Numbered from the stretch's first letter, positions 1-9,174 are shown. The stretch is DNA of 64,000 nt from Paracoccaceae bacterium (GCA_002708925.1 PAPN01000055.1:1-64000), one strand, 5' to 3'. The notes: a model not told the origin generated them from the sequence alone. Numbers and translations: made by a program.

Positions 1-159
1 CGCCTGCTGCGCCGCCTGTTCCAGCGTCATCCCCCGGCCCTTGCGCAGCTCGCGCACGCGGGTGGCCAGGTTCAGCGGCTCGGCCAGCTCTTCGGTTCCG
101 TTTTCACGGGCGATGCGGATGATGGATTTGGGGTCACTTTCGCTCATGCTGTCAGACAT
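1..159 (-). CDS. XRE-family HTH transcriptional regulator, N-terminal part (runs off the left edge)
   Basis: Only the first 53 codons lie in the window, reading leftward from an ATG at 159. After a short acidic stretch rich in Ser and Asp, the sequence enters the start of a helix-turn-helix domain of the Xre/Cro type (about residues 32-53, with the motif RVRELRKGRGMTLEQAA). Such N-terminal HTH domains often precede a cupin sensor domain in proteins of this size class, but that part is outside the window. The gene is divergent from the acyl-CoA synthetase at 214, with only 54 bp between starts, so it may regulate it; that is inference from position. Confidence 0.75.
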   Translation of the reverse strand, partial: MSDSMSESDPKSIIRIARENGTEELAEPLNLATRVRELRKGRGMTLEQAAQQA

Positions 160-213
160 AGGCCGCGCGCGCGGCGCTTGCAACTGGCGAGAGCCGGGCC
201 TAGACCTGCCACT

Positions 214-1731
214 ATGTTGTCGATCTTTGATAAGGGCGGCCATGCGCCCTGCCCCACCCCGTTCAATCTGGCCGCTCATGTGCTGGCCCGCGCCGAGGAT
301 GACCCCGATAAGATCGCCCTGGCGATCCTGTCGCCTTCGGGCTCCGAACGCTGGAGCTATGGCCGCCTGAAAGCTGCCATTCTGGGGATCGGCACGGGGC
401 TGTTGCAGGCCGGGTTCCAGCCGGGGGACATCCTGCTGATGCGGCTGGGCAATACGGTGGACTTCCCGCTGGCCTATCTGGGCGCGATCGCGGTGGGGAT
501 GGTGCCGGTGCCGACCTCCTCGATGCTGACCGCCCCCGAGGTCCAGCGGATGATGGATCAGCTCTCTCCTGCCGGGGTCTTGCACGATCCGCAGATCGCC
601 TGCCCGCAGACGGACATCCCCGTTCTGGATATTGCGCAGCTGACGGCCATGCACGATCTGCCCCCCGCCGCCTATCACATGGGGGATCCCGAGCGGCTGG
701 CCTATATCATCTATACCTCGGGCACCTCGGGCGTGCCGCGGGCGGTGATGCACGCCCATCGTGCGATCTGGGCGCGGCAGATGATGCACCGGGACTGGTA
801 TGGGCTAAGTGCGCAGGACCGGCTGCTGCACGCCGGCGCCTTTAACTGGAGCTTCACCCTGGGCACCGGCCTGATGGATCCCTGGAGCGTCGGCGCCACC
901 GCACTGATCCCTGCTCAGGGCGTCCAGATCGAGGCTCTGCCGCTGCTATTGCACCGCCATGACGCCAGTCTTTTTGCCGCAGTTCCGGGTGTTTACCGGA
1001 AAATCCTAATCCATCACACGAAGATTAACCTTCCCAAGCTGCGGCACGGTCTGGCCGCCGGGGAAAAGCTGTCGGATACCATCCGCACCCACTGGGCCGA
1101 GGCCACAGGCGGCAAGAAAATCTATGAGGCCTATGGGCTGTCCGAATGCTCGACCTTCATTTCCAGCAGCCCCGATGCGCCGGCGATTGCTGGCAGTCTG
1201 GGCCGCCCTCAGATCGGGCGAAAAGTTTCCATCATAGATGAAGAAGGCCCCGTAGGCACTGGAAAAGACGGCATTATTTGCGTGCACCGCAGCGATCCGG
1301 GGTTGATGCTGGGCTATTTCGGTGCCCCCGATGAAACCGCACAGAAATTCCAGGGGGACTGGTTCATGACCGGCGATCACGCCGAGATGACTCCGCAGGG
1401 CGATATTGTGCTGCATGGGCGCGTCGATGACATGATGAACGCCGGCGGCTATCGCGTCTCTCCGCTGGAAATCGAGGCCGCGCTGCTGCCCCATCCCGCC
1501 ATTCAGGAAATCGGCGTGACCGATGTCGAGATCAAAGAAGACACGCGCATCATCGTCGCCTTCTACCGCGCGGATACCGAGATTCCGGCCGCAGATCTGA
1601 CCCGCTATGCCGCCGAACGGCTGGCCCGGTACAAACAGCCCCGCGCCTGGGTGCGCCTGACAGAAATGCCCACAAACCCGAACGGCAAACTATCCCGCCG
1701 AGCGCTAAAGCCCTTGTTTAACGGGATTTAA
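214..1731 (+). CDS. AMP-dependent acyl-CoA synthetase/ligase (ANL superfamily)
   Basis: This 505-residue enzyme should activate a carboxylic acid to its acyl-AMP and then acyl-CoA in the cytoplasm. The nucleotide P-loop YTSGTSGVPRA is at residues 167-177, an aromatic motif YEAYGLSE follows in the middle, the hinge region GRVDDMMNAGGYRVSP precedes the C-terminal lid, and the lid carries the catalytic lysine in PNGKLSRR (about residue 492). The ATG at 214 was chosen over an upstream start at 178 because homologous sequence begins there. The substrate cannot be named; the small N-terminal domain is like benzoate- and medium-chain acyl-CoA ligases. It reads away from an Xre regulator and is followed by a DsbA-family oxidoreductase. 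Confidence 0.88.
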   Translation: MLSIFDKGGHAPCPTPFNLAAHVLARAEDDPDKIALAILSPSGSERWSYGRLKAAILGIGTGLLQAGFQPGDILLMRLGNTVDFPLAYLGAIAVGMVPVPTSSMLTAPEVQRMMDQLSPAGVLHDPQIACPQTDIPVLDIAQLTAMHDLPPAAYHMGDPERLAYIIYTSGTSGVPRAVMHAHRAIWARQMMHRDWYGLSAQDRLLHAGAFNWSFTLGTGLMDPWSVGATALIPAQGVQIEALPLLLHRHDASLFAAVPGVYRKILIHHTKINLPKLRHGLAAGEKLSDTIRTHWAEATGGKKIYEAYGLSECSTFISSSPDAPAIAGSLGRPQIGRKVSIIDEEGPVGTGKDGIICVHRSDPGLMLGYFGAPDETAQKFQGDWFMTGDHAEMTPQGDIVLHGRVDDMMNAGGYRVSPLEIEAALLPHPAIQEIGVTDVEIKEDTRIIVAFYRADTEIPAADLTRYAAERLARYKQPRAWVRLTEMPTNPNGKLSRRALKPLFNGI

Positions 1732-1807
1732 CTGCAATGTGACGGGCTTGGGGGTTTTCCTTACCGCCAACAGGCTTTACCAATACGGGACCCAAAAGGA
1801 GACCCCG

Positions 1808-2452
1808 ATGGTCAAGCTTGATATTCTGTCCGATCCGATCTGCCCGTGGTGCTATATCGGCAAAACCAACCTGGATCGCGCGTTAGAGCAGCGCCCGGAT
1901 CATCCCTTTGTGATCGAATGGCACCCCTTTCAGCTGAACCCGGACATGCCCCGCGAAGGCATGGATCGCCGCACCTATCTAGAGGCCAAATTCGGCGGCA
2001 AGGATGGCGCGGTGCAGGCCTATGCCCCGGTTGTGGAACACGCCAAAACCGCCGGGCTGGACATCAACTTCGAGGCCATGCAGCGCACGCCCAACACGCT
2101 GGATGCGCATCGGCTGATCCTATGGGCCGGCATTGAGGGGCGGCAGACGGCGGTTATCTCGTCCCTGTTCAAGGCCTATTTCGTCGAGGGTCTGGATATC
2201 GGCGATCGCGACATCCTGGCCGATATCGCCGATGGCTGCGGCATGGATGCCAGCGTGATCTTGCGGCTTCTGGCCACCCAAGAGGACGAACAGGCGATCC
2301 GCGACAAGGACACCGCCGCGCGTGAAATGGGGGTGAACTCCGTGCCCACGTTTATCGTGGCCTCACAGCACGCCGTGCCTGGCGCGCAACCGACAGATCT
2401 GTGGCTTAGGGTCATGGATGACATCATCGCGCAGCGCACCGCCGACGCATGA
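1808..2452 (+). CDS. DsbA-family oxidoreductase (FrnE/HCCA-isomerase-like)
   Basis: A 214-residue thioredoxin-fold protein of the DsbA/2-hydroxychromene-2-carboxylate isomerase family. The active-site motif CPWC is at residues 12-15, immediately after the first beta strand, and a cis-proline loop SVPTF is near the C-terminus. There is no signal peptide, so it is expected in the cytoplasm, as for FrnE-type disulfide oxidoreductases. The start at 1808 follows an AAAAGGAGAC ribosome-binding site; the longer open frame from 1739 lacks one. The stop overlaps the start of the ion channel gene by 4 bp, implying translational coupling. Confidence 0.85.
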   Translation: MVKLDILSDPICPWCYIGKTNLDRALEQRPDHPFVIEWHPFQLNPDMPREGMDRRTYLEAKFGGKDGAVQAYAPVVEHAKTAGLDINFEAMQRTPNTLDAHRLILWAGIEGRQTAVISSLFKAYFVEGLDIGDRDILADIADGCGMDASVILRLLATQEDEQAIRDKDTAAREMGVNSVPTFIVASQHAVPGAQPTDLWLRVMDDIIAQRTADA

Positions 2453-2838
2453 CAAGCCTGTTGAAGATCATAACCCTGCTGGTCACGCTGGCTCTGGTGG
2501 TGCTGGGGGGCACGGTCTTCTTTCATTATGTCGAGGGCTGGAGCTGGCTGGATTCCTATTTCTTTACCGTCGTGACGCTCTCGACCGTGGGGTATGGGGA
2601 AATGGTGCCGGCCTCGGCCATGGGGCGGATCGGCACCACGGTGTTTATCTTTGTCGGCCTTGGGATTTTCGCCGTGGCCGTCCAGCAATTCGGCGCCTTT
2701 ACCGTGCGCAAACGCGAAGAGCACACAGAATGGCTGGTGGCGCGGCTGGGGCATCAGCATCAGCCATCCGAACCTTCGGCCGCCAATGAGGACGACATCC
2801 CCGAGCCCCCTAAGCGCCGCACGTCCAAGACACCATAA
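2449..2838 (+). CDS. two-TM potassium channel family protein
   Basis: A 129-residue membrane protein with one helix at about residues 5-27, a pore helix and the K+ selectivity filter TVGYG at 46-50, and a second helix at about 59-80, followed by a polar, Pro-rich cytoplasmic tail. This is the minimal Kch/KcsA-like Ion_trans_2 layout; four copies would form a pore. There is no RCK/TrkA-N regulatory domain. The start codon overlaps the DsbA-like gene stop (ATGA), so the two are probably cotranscribed. Gating stimulus is unknown. Confidence 0.85.
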   Translation: MTSLLKIITLLVTLALVVLGGTVFFHYVEGWSWLDSYFFTVVTLSTVGYGEMVPASAMGRIGTTVFIFVGLGIFAVAVQQFGAFTVRKREEHTEWLVARLGHQHQPSEPSAANEDDIPEPPKRRTSKTP

Positions 2839-2885
2839 TTGCGCTTGATCTTGGCGGTGGGCGCTGTATATCTCAGCCCACCATT

Positions 2886-2959
2886 GCGGGTATGATGTAA
2901 TGGTAGCCTGTCAGCTTCCCAAGCTGAACGCGCGGGTTCGATTCCCGCTACCCGCTCCA
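2886..2959 (+). tRNA. tRNA-Gly (anticodon CCC)
   Basis: A 74-nt cloverleaf: acceptor stem GCGGGTA pairs with TACCCGC, the anticodon arm is TCAGC-TTCCCAA-GCTGA with CCC at the anticodon positions, the T arm carries GGTTCGATTCC, and the 3' CCA is genomically encoded (2957-2959). It decodes GGG. No integrase or attachment-site duplication was seen just downstream. Confidence 0.95.
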
Positions 2960-3050
2960 TTCCTATCAAAATAGTATCCTTATAAATCAGCGCCATACGC
3001 TGAATTTTGGCCGTTTCCGCAAAAGCCAATCAAGAGTGGAGACTGGAAGA

Positions 3051-3071
3051 TTCGGGAGCGCGAGTCCCGAA
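3051..3071. other. 7-bp inverted repeat in the gap after tRNA-Gly
   Basis: The 257-bp gap between tRNA-Gly and the AbrB-family gene holds a perfect inverted repeat TTCGGGA / TCCCGAA with a 7-nt loop. No T-run follows on either strand, so it is not a convincing terminator. Short frames in the gap match nothing I recognise. Confidence 0.3.
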
Positions 3072-3160
3072 GGCACTTCCGAAGCCCTGAAGCGCCTTCT
3101 CAATCCGGCCATCCGCTTTGCGCCCTGCACATATCCCCTGGCGCGCTAGGGCGGAATCTC

Positions 3161-3188
3161 TTGTTGCAGCGCGATTGTTATGTAATAT
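3161..3188 (+). promoter_or_regulatory. predicted sigma-70-type promoter of the AbrB-family gene
   Basis: TTGTTG (3161-3166) and TAATAT (3183-3188) are separated by 16 bp, placing a start of transcription about 20 bp upstream of the ATG at 3217. Assigned by eye only. Confidence 0.4.
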
Positions 3189-3216
3189 AGCTATCAGCAG
3201 CTTCGCGAATTCCGAA

Positions 3217-4284
3217 ATGACACTACAGACCATCCTGTTGACTCTTTTGCTGACCGCCCTGTCCGGAGCGGGCGGGCTGGTGGCGGCCGGGCTGCATCTG
3301 CCGCTTCCGTTCATGCTGGGCTCTTTGGTCACGTCGGGCCTGATCGCGCTGTTCGCCGCGCCGCGCCTGCCGGATGACTATCGATTCCCGATGAAATTCC
3401 GCGCCCTGTTCATGATTATCATCGGCGTCATGATCGGCACGCGCGTGACCCCGGATGTTCTGGGCGCGCTGCCCGGCTATCTGCCCTCTTTTGCGCTGTT
3501 GATCGTGTTCGTGGCCGCCGCGCATGGGGTGAACTATGTGATTTTCCGCAGGCTGGGCAGGTATGATCCGGCCACGGCCTTCTATTCGGCAACGCCCGGC
3601 GGGCTGATGGAATCGCTGGCCATGGGCGAAGAAGCCGGCGCGAATGTCGCAATCCTGACAATGCAGCAATTTCTGAGGATCATTGCCGTGATCGTGCTGG
3701 TCCCGGTCGGCCTGTCGCTGTGGTACGGCGCGCCTGTGGGCTCGGCCTCGGGGCAGACATTGGCCAGCGCGGACGGAGACCTGAGCACCCTGCCCCTGGC
3801 CCTGGTGATCGGCGCCGCCGGGCTGTTTATCGGCCGCGCGATCCGATTGCCCGCCGCGCAGCTGACCGGCCCCCTGCTGGCTGCTGCCGCCGTAACGGTA
3901 AGCGGGCTGGTCGCGCTGCCGATCCCGCAATGGGCGATCAATCTGGCTCAGGTCGTGGTGGGCACCAGCCTGGGGATGCGCTTTGCCGGGCTGAAGGGGC
4001 GCACGATGCTGCGGGCCTCGGGGCTGAGCGTGCTGTCAGTCAGCGCGATGCTGGCGCTGGGGCTGATCTGCGCGCGGATTCTACAGCCTGTGACCGGGCT
4101 GGAGCTGGATGTTCTGCTGATCTCATTCGCCCCCGGAGGCGTCACGGAAATGGCGCTGGTCGCGCTCAGCCTGCACGCCAATCCCGCGATCGTCACCATG
4201 CACCACATTTTTCGCATCATCCTGACCGTTGTTGAAATGACCCTGGCCGCGCGGTGGCTGAAACCGCAACACCGGCCCGAATAA
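3217..4284 (+). CDS. AbrB-family integral membrane protein (Pfam AbrB, 'ammonia monooxygenase-like')
   Basis: A 355-residue, very hydrophobic protein with about ten predicted membrane helices in two similar halves, each containing a PLPxMLGSL- or QLTGPLLAA-like segment. This matches the AbrB membrane family (often mislabelled ammonia monooxygenase; unrelated to the Bacillus regulator), with members implicated in transport. The ATG at 3217 starts the first membrane helix; the open frame from 3118 adds a non-membrane stretch that overlaps the predicted promoter. It lies 38 bp upstream of an SDR dehydrogenase. The substrate is unknown. Confidence 0.75.
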   Translation: MTLQTILLTLLLTALSGAGGLVAAGLHLPLPFMLGSLVTSGLIALFAAPRLPDDYRFPMKFRALFMIIIGVMIGTRVTPDVLGALPGYLPSFALLIVFVAAAHGVNYVIFRRLGRYDPATAFYSATPGGLMESLAMGEEAGANVAILTMQQFLRIIAVIVLVPVGLSLWYGAPVGSASGQTLASADGDLSTLPLALVIGAAGLFIGRAIRLPAAQLTGPLLAAAAVTVSGLVALPIPQWAINLAQVVVGTSLGMRFAGLKGRTMLRASGLSVLSVSAMLALGLICARILQPVTGLELDVLLISFAPGGVTEMALVALSLHANPAIVTMHHIFRIILTVVEMTLAARWLKPQHRPE

Positions 4285-4322
4285 ACCACCATCACACCAT
4301 TCCCAGAGGAGAGGAAACCAAA

Positions 4323-5078
4323 ATGCAAATGAACGAAACCTGCGCCGTCATCACTGGGGGCGCTTCGGGCCTGGGCGAGGCCACCGCCCGCCTGTTCGCC
4401 GCGTCGGGGGCCAAAGTGACCCTGCTGGATCGTGACACCAAGCGCGGCCCGCAGGTCGCGGCTGAGATCGGCGGCACTTTTGTCGAAACCGACGTCACCA
4501 GCGAAGACTCGGTGCAAAACGCCATGTCCGCTGCCGTTGCCGCGATGGGTAAGATCAACACCGCGGTGAATTGCGCGGGCATTGGCACGGCCGAAAAGAC
4601 CCTGGGCAAAAACGGCCCGCACAGTCTTGAACATTATCAGCGCATCCTGAACGTGAACCTGGTGGGCAGCTTCAATGTGGCGCGCCTGGCTGCCGCTGAA
4701 ATGGCCAAGAACGATCCCACCCCGGACGGTCAGCGCGGCGTGATCATCTCAACCGCCTCGGTTGCGGCGTTTGATGGGCAAAAGGGCCAGGTGGGCTATG
4801 CGGCCTCGAAGGGCGGGATCGTGTCCGGCACCCTGCCCATGGCCCGCGATCTGCAACGCGAAGGCATCCGCGTGATGGCCATTGCGCCGGGGATTTTCCT
4901 GACCCCGATGCTGATGTCCCTGCCCGAAGAGGTGCGCGACCAGCTGGCTCAGGACGTGACCAACCCCAAGCGCCTGGGCGATCCCAGCGAATATGCCGCG
5001 CTGGCGCGTTTCATCTGCGAATGCGGCTATCTGAACGGCGAGGTGATCCGTATCGACGGCGCCCTGCGGATGCAGTAA
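4323..5078 (+). CDS. short-chain dehydrogenase, 3-hydroxyacyl-CoA dehydrogenase type (HSD10-like)
   Basis: A 251-residue classical SDR. The NAD-binding motif TGGASGLG is at residues 11-18, an Asp follows the second strand (LLDRD, favouring NAD over NADP), the NCAG motif is near 83-86, and the catalytic tetrad includes Ser146 and Y159-AAS-K163. Overall sequence resembles type II 3-hydroxyacyl-CoA dehydrogenase (human HSD17B10), acting in fatty-acid or branched-chain beta-oxidation; that assignment comes from pattern memory. The ATG at 4323 follows a strong AGAGGAG ribosome-binding site. It is probably cotranscribed with the AbrB-family gene upstream. Confidence 0.85.
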   Translation: MQMNETCAVITGGASGLGEATARLFAASGAKVTLLDRDTKRGPQVAAEIGGTFVETDVTSEDSVQNAMSAAVAAMGKINTAVNCAGIGTAEKTLGKNGPHSLEHYQRILNVNLVGSFNVARLAAAEMAKNDPTPDGQRGVIISTASVAAFDGQKGQVGYAASKGGIVSGTLPMARDLQREGIRVMAIAPGIFLTPMLMSLPEEVRDQLAQDVTNPKRLGDPSEYAALARFICECGYLNGEVIRIDGALRMQ

Positions 5079-5080
5079 AC

Positions 5081-5122
5081 GGCCGGGCGCGTCCGACTGG
5101 GGCGCGCCCTACCCGGCCTTTT
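5081..5122. terminator. probable bidirectional terminator between SDR and ABC-F genes
   Basis: Between convergent genes lies a hairpin with inner stem GGGCGCG / CGCGCCC and outer GGCC / GGCC pairs, followed on the plus strand by TTTT (5119-5122). It overlaps the last codons of the minus-strand gene. Confidence 0.5.
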
Positions 5123-6920
5123 CCTCAAGCTCCAGCCACTCTTCTTCGGCGGCTGCCAGAGCCTGCTGACGTTCGACCAGCGCATCGGTCGCTTTTTGGA
5201 ATTTCACCGGCTCTTTGGTAAACAGATCCGGATCCATCAGGAACTCTTCCAGCTTGGCGATTTCCGCTTCCAGCCGCTCAAGGATCGCTGGCAGGGCCTC
5301 CAGCCGGTGCTTTTCTGTAAAGCTTAACCCGTCCTGAGCGGTTTGAGGGGGCTTTTCTTGCTTTAACTTATCTGCTTTGTGCTTTGTTTTTACAGGAGTT
5401 TCCGAAGGATTTTCCTGACGCTGAGACTGATAGTCCGACCAGCCGCCAGCATAGACAATCGCCTGGCCATTCCCCTCCATCGCGACAGTCTGCGTGGCGA
5501 CCCGATCCAGAAAATCCCGGTCGTGGCTGACCAGAAGAACCGTGCCATCATAATTGTCCAGCAGTTCCTGAAGCAGGTCCAGCGTTTCGACATCCAGATC
5601 GTTCGTCGGTTCGTCCAGCACCAGCAGATTGCTTTCGCGCGCCATCAGCTTGGCCAGCAGAAGCCGCGCTTTTTCCCCACCGGACAAGGACTTAACGGCC
5701 GCTCTTGCCTGGCGTTCGTCAAACAGAAATTCCTTTAGATAGCCCACCACATGTTTGGGCTGGCCGCGCACCAGCACCTGATCGGCCTTCCCCGAGACCC
5801 GCATGTCCGGATCGCCCGTCAGACTGTCCCACAGGCTCATTTCCGGATCCAGCTGCGCGCGGGTCTGATCGAACACCGCGGGCAACAGATTCGTGCCGAT
5901 TTTCACGCTACCACTGTCGGGCACCTCTTGGCCCATCAGCATTTTCAGCAGCGTGGTTTTACCCACGCCATTGGGCCCGACAAAGGCCACGCGATCCCCG
6001 CGTTCGACCTTGATCGAGAAATTTCGCAGGATAAGCTTTTCCCCGTAAGTCTTTGTAATACTGTCCGCTTCGAACACCTTCTTACCGGATTTCGGCCCCG
6101 AGGCCAGCTCCATCGCGGCGGTGCCCTGCCGTTTGATCTGCGCGCCGCGTTCGGCCTTGAGCGCGTGTAGCGCCCGCAGCCGCCCCTGATTCCGCTTGCG
6201 CCGCGCACTGATGCCTTCGACGGCCCAGCGGGCCTCGGATTTGATCTTGCGATCCATCTTGTGGCGCTGGGTGTCTTCCTCTTCCCAGACTTTATCGCGC
6301 CATTCTTCGAAATCCGCGAAACCTTTTTCCTGACGCCGCGTCATTCCCCTGTCAATCCAAAGGGTTGCACGCGTTAGTTCACGTAAAAATGCCCGATCGT
6401 GGCTGATCAGAACATAGCCCGCGCGGGTCTGTTTCAGCTCATTTTCCAGCCAGGCAATGGCCTCGATATCCAGATGGTTCGTGGGTTCGTCCAGCAGCAT
6501 CAGCTCAGGCGCTTCGGCCATCAGTTTTGCCAAAGCCGCGCGCCGCCGTTCCCCGCCCGAGGCCGTTGCTACCTCGCGCGCGGGATCGAATTTCAGCCCT
6601 TCGCCCGCCATTTCGACCTTATACATCTCGGATGGGTCCAGCGCGCTGGCGGCATAGTCCCCCAACGTGGAAAATCCTGACATATCAGGATCTTGCTCCA
6701 TATAGCCAACGCTGATTCCAGGCGGGATGATACGCGTTCCGTGGTCCGGCTCGACCAGTCCGGCCATCACCTTCATCAATGTGGATTTGCCCGAACCATT
6801 GCGCCCCACCAGCGCCACCCGGTCGCCCGGCTGAACCACCAAAGACAGGTCATGAAACACAGGATCGCCGCCAAAGGTCAGCGAAATATCGGTCAGCTGT
6901 AAAAGAGGTGCACGTGCCAT
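5109..6920 (-). CDS. uup: ABC-F family ATP-binding protein (Uup-like)
   Basis: A 603-residue soluble protein with two ABC ATPase domains and no membrane segments. Domain 1 has Walker A GRNGSGKST (about 39-47), signature SGGERRR and DEPTNHLD; a charged ABC-F linker follows; domain 2 has GPNGVGKTT, LSGGEKAR and DEPTNDLD. The C-terminal 100 residues are Lys/Glu-rich and predicted coiled coil, as in Uup. ABC-F proteins act on ribosomes rather than in transport, and Uup also influences transposon excision and DNA repair phenotypes. The start at 6920 directly precedes the first ABC domain. The paralogue call (Uup rather than EttA or YheS) rests on the C-terminal coiled coil. Confidence 0.85.
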   Translation of the reverse strand: MARAPLLQLTDISLTFGGDPVFHDLSLVVQPGDRVALVGRNGSGKSTLMKVMAGLVEPDHGTRIIPPGISVGYMEQDPDMSGFSTLGDYAASALDPSEMYKVEMAGEGLKFDPAREVATASGGERRRAALAKLMAEAPELMLLDEPTNHLDIEAIAWLENELKQTRAGYVLISHDRAFLRELTRATLWIDRGMTRRQEKGFADFEEWRDKVWEEEDTQRHKMDRKIKSEARWAVEGISARRKRNQGRLRALHALKAERGAQIKRQGTAAMELASGPKSGKKVFEADSITKTYGEKLILRNFSIKVERGDRVAFVGPNGVGKTTLLKMLMGQEVPDSGSVKIGTNLLPAVFDQTRAQLDPEMSLWDSLTGDPDMRVSGKADQVLVRGQPKHVVGYLKEFLFDERQARAAVKSLSGGEKARLLLAKLMARESNLLVLDEPTNDLDVETLDLLQELLDNYDGTVLLVSHDRDFLDRVATQTVAMEGNGQAIVYAGGWSDYQSQRQENPSETPVKTKHKADKLKQEKPPQTAQDGLSFTEKHRLEALPAILERLEAEIAKLEEFLMDPDLFTKEPVKFQKATDALVERQQALAAAEEEWLELEEKAG

Positions 6921-6956
6921 GGCGCGCAGCTAACCACGCAGCTCAGTGGCGTCAAG

Positions 6957-8030
6957 TCACATCCGGAAATGCTTGGACAGCTTCAGCCCCTGACCCTGAT
7001 AATTCGACGCAATCCCCGCGCCATAAAGCTGATCGGGCACCTCGGCCATGCGTTCATAGACCAGACGGCCCACGACCTGCCCATGCTCCAGCACAAAGGG
7101 CGCCTCGTGACAGCGCACCTCCAGCACCCCGCGCGAGCCGGCCCCGCCCGCATCCGCATTGCCGAACCCAGGATCAAAGAAGCCCGCATAATGCACCCGG
7201 AATTCCCCCACCATTGCCAGATAGGGCGCCATTTCCGCAGCATAGGCGGGCGGGATATGCACCGCCTCGCGGCTGACCAGGATGTAGAACGCGCCGGGGT
7301 CCAGAATGATCTGACCGGATTTGGTGCGGATTTCCTCCCAGAACTCGGCCGGGTCATATTCGCCGATCCGGTCCAGATCAATCACGCCGGTATGAGGCTT
7401 GGCGCGATAGCCCACCAGATCGCCCTGCGCCGGGCACAGATCCACGGAAAATCCCAGCCCCTCGTCGATCACGGCCTCACCATCCACCAGCGGGGCCTCA
7501 GCATGAAGCGCGCGCAGCGCGTCATCGCTGAGCACCGCCTGACCCGAGCGGAACCGGATCTGATTCAGCCGCATCCCCGGACGCACCAGAACGGAAAACG
7601 ACCGCGGGCAGATCTCGGCATAGAGCGGCCCGGCATAGCCCGGCTGAATACGGTCGAACTCTTCCCCGCCATCGGTGATCGTGCGGGTCAGCAGATCCAG
7701 CCGCCCGGTCGAGCTTTTGGCGTTGGCGACAGCCTGCACACCCTGAGGCAGGGCCAGACCCTCCATCAGCTCAACGACGTAAACGCAGCCCTTTTCCAGC
7801 ACCGCGCCGTGGGTCAGATCAATCTGGTGCATCTCGAATTCGCTCAGCCGCTGGGCCACGGTGCGCCCCTGCCCGGCCAGAAAAGACGCACGCACGCGCC
7901 AGGCCCGCACACCCAGGCGCAAATCCAGGCTGGCGGGCTGAATCTGCGCATCAATCACCGCCGGTTCCGCGGTAATCTGACCTTGCGCAATCATGGTTTT
8001 CAGCTGTTGGCTGGGCAGGACGCCTGTCAT
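6957..8030 (-). CDS. dcd: double-length 2'-deoxycytidine 5'-triphosphate deaminase-like protein (Dcd family)
   Basis: A 357-residue protein built from two dUTPase/Dcd-like halves. The N-terminal half (to about residue 190) has the nucleotide-binding segment NAKSSTGRLDLLTR and FDRIQPGYAGPLYAEI; the C-terminal half repeats the fold with AGFFDPGFG and ends with the SNYQGQGLKL signature typical of Dcd C-termini. Dcd converts dCTP to dUTP for dTMP synthesis. E. coli Dcd is about half this length. The ATG at 8030 was chosen because GAGGAG lies seven bases upstream; the frame opens at 8051. Downstream of a crotonase gene on the same strand. Confidence 0.8.
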   Translation of the reverse strand: MTGVLPSQQLKTMIAQGQITAEPAVIDAQIQPASLDLRLGVRAWRVRASFLAGQGRTVAQRLSEFEMHQIDLTHGAVLEKGCVYVVELMEGLALPQGVQAVANAKSSTGRLDLLTRTITDGGEEFDRIQPGYAGPLYAEICPRSFSVLVRPGMRLNQIRFRSGQAVLSDDALRALHAEAPLVDGEAVIDEGLGFSVDLCPAQGDLVGYRAKPHTGVIDLDRIGEYDPAEFWEEIRTKSGQIILDPGAFYILVSREAVHIPPAYAAEMAPYLAMVGEFRVHYAGFFDPGFGNADAGGAGSRGVLEVRCHEAPFVLEHGQVVGRLVYERMAEVPDQLYGAGIASNYQGQGLKLSKHFRM

Positions 8031-8114
8031 CGCGATCTCCTCTGAGTTCACCCGTCTTAGCGCGTCCGAAAGGGCAGGAAAAGGCTGAGAAGTCAGCCTT
8101 TCCCCGATATTGCG

Positions 8115-8915
8115 TCACTCCGGGCGCACGCGGGCCGCGGTTTTGTTGGCAAAGGCCTCAAGCCGCCCGCGCGAGGCCGGCTGCGTGTTCACAATCCCGG
8201 CCACCACGGATTCGGCATAGGCCGCATCCAGCGCCGACATGTTCTGCATATGGCTGATCGCCGAGCAGATCGCGAAATTGGACAGCGGCGGGTTCGTGGC
8301 GGCGGCGCGGGCGATTTCATAGGCTTTGGCCTCGGAATCCTCGACCAGATATTGCGCCAGACCGACCTGGATGGCCTCGTCCTGTTTGTAGACGCGGCCC
8401 GTCAGCATCATGTCGATCATCCGCGCCTTGCCGACCAGATCTGCCACGCGAATTGTGGCGCCCCCGCCGGTGAACAGGCCACGCTGGCCTTCGGGCAGAG
8501 CGAAATAGGTGGACTGATCAGCGACGCGAATATGAGCCGAGCTGGCCAGCTCCAACCCGCCCCCCACAACCGTGCCCTTCAGCGCCGCGATGATCGGCAC
8601 CCCGCCATATTCCATCTTGTTGAATGCCTCGTGCCAGCGCAGGCACAGGTGCATGAAAGCCTCGGGTCGGCGGTCTTCCTGATGGTGTTCGACCAGATCC
8701 AGACCGGCACAGAAATGCGTGCCCTCGGCCCGCAGAACCACGGCACGCGCGCCCATGCGCGGCAGATTCGAGAACACCTCGATCAGCTCTTCGACCGTCT
8801 CGGCATTCAGGGCGTTGCGTTTCGAAGCGCGGTTCAGCGTCACGGTGGTGATACCGTCATCATCCATCTTAACCAGCAGATTTTGCAGGATAAAATCGTC
8901 TAAACTCTTGGCCAT
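8115..8915 (-). CDS. enoyl-CoA hydratase/isomerase family protein (crotonase)
   Basis: A 266-residue crotonase-fold enzyme. The oxyanion-hole motif HFCAGLDL is near residue 68 and a second glycine-rich element VVGGGLELA near 118; the region that carries the catalytic acids in hydratases follows. The substrate is an acyl-CoA thioester; exact chemistry (hydratase, isomerase or hydrolase) cannot be read from this. The start at 8915 follows GGGAGG. The nearest upstream feature is a tRNA-Pro on the same strand. Confidence 0.82.
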   Translation of the reverse strand: MAKSLDDFILQNLLVKMDDDGITTVTLNRASKRNALNAETVEELIEVFSNLPRMGARAVVLRAEGTHFCAGLDLVEHHQEDRRPEAFMHLCLRWHEAFNKMEYGGVPIIAALKGTVVGGGLELASSAHIRVADQSTYFALPEGQRGLFTGGGATIRVADLVGKARMIDMMLTGRVYKQDEAIQVGLAQYLVEDSEAKAYEIARAAATNPPLSNFAICSAISHMQNMSALDAAYAESVVAGIVNTQPASRGRLEAFANKTAARVRPE

Positions 8916-9097
8916 TCTTCCCTCCCATTCCCGTTGGATATGCCCTTAGGCTCTGGGGATAGCTTCGCTGAGCCTGCGGGGAAGTCAAGCCGGATCGACA
9001 GATAAATCGACCGGACGGACGGTTTTGCCGCAACGGAACAAAACCCTGCCATTGCCCCAAAATCAGGGGCAAACACCATCGTATTGCAGAGGGAAAA

Positions 9098-9174
9098 TGG
9101 TCGGGCTAGCAGGACTCGAACCTGCGACCTTCCGTCCCCCAGACGGACGCGCTACCAGGCTGCGCTATAGCCCG
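9098..9174 (-). tRNA. tRNA-Pro (anticodon GGG)
   Basis: Read on the minus strand, this is a 77-nt cloverleaf with acceptor stem CGGGCTA / TAGCCCG, anticodon arm TCCGT-CTGGGGG-ACGGA (anticodon GGG), T arm GGTTCGAGTCC and encoded CCA (9098-9100). It sits just after merR of the rpmF-ihfA operon and may be cotranscribed. Confidence 0.95.

Noticed and set aside
2960-3216. Genomic island or att site at the tRNA-Gly 3' end
   Set aside because: No integrase, no repeat of the tRNA end and only core genes downstream.
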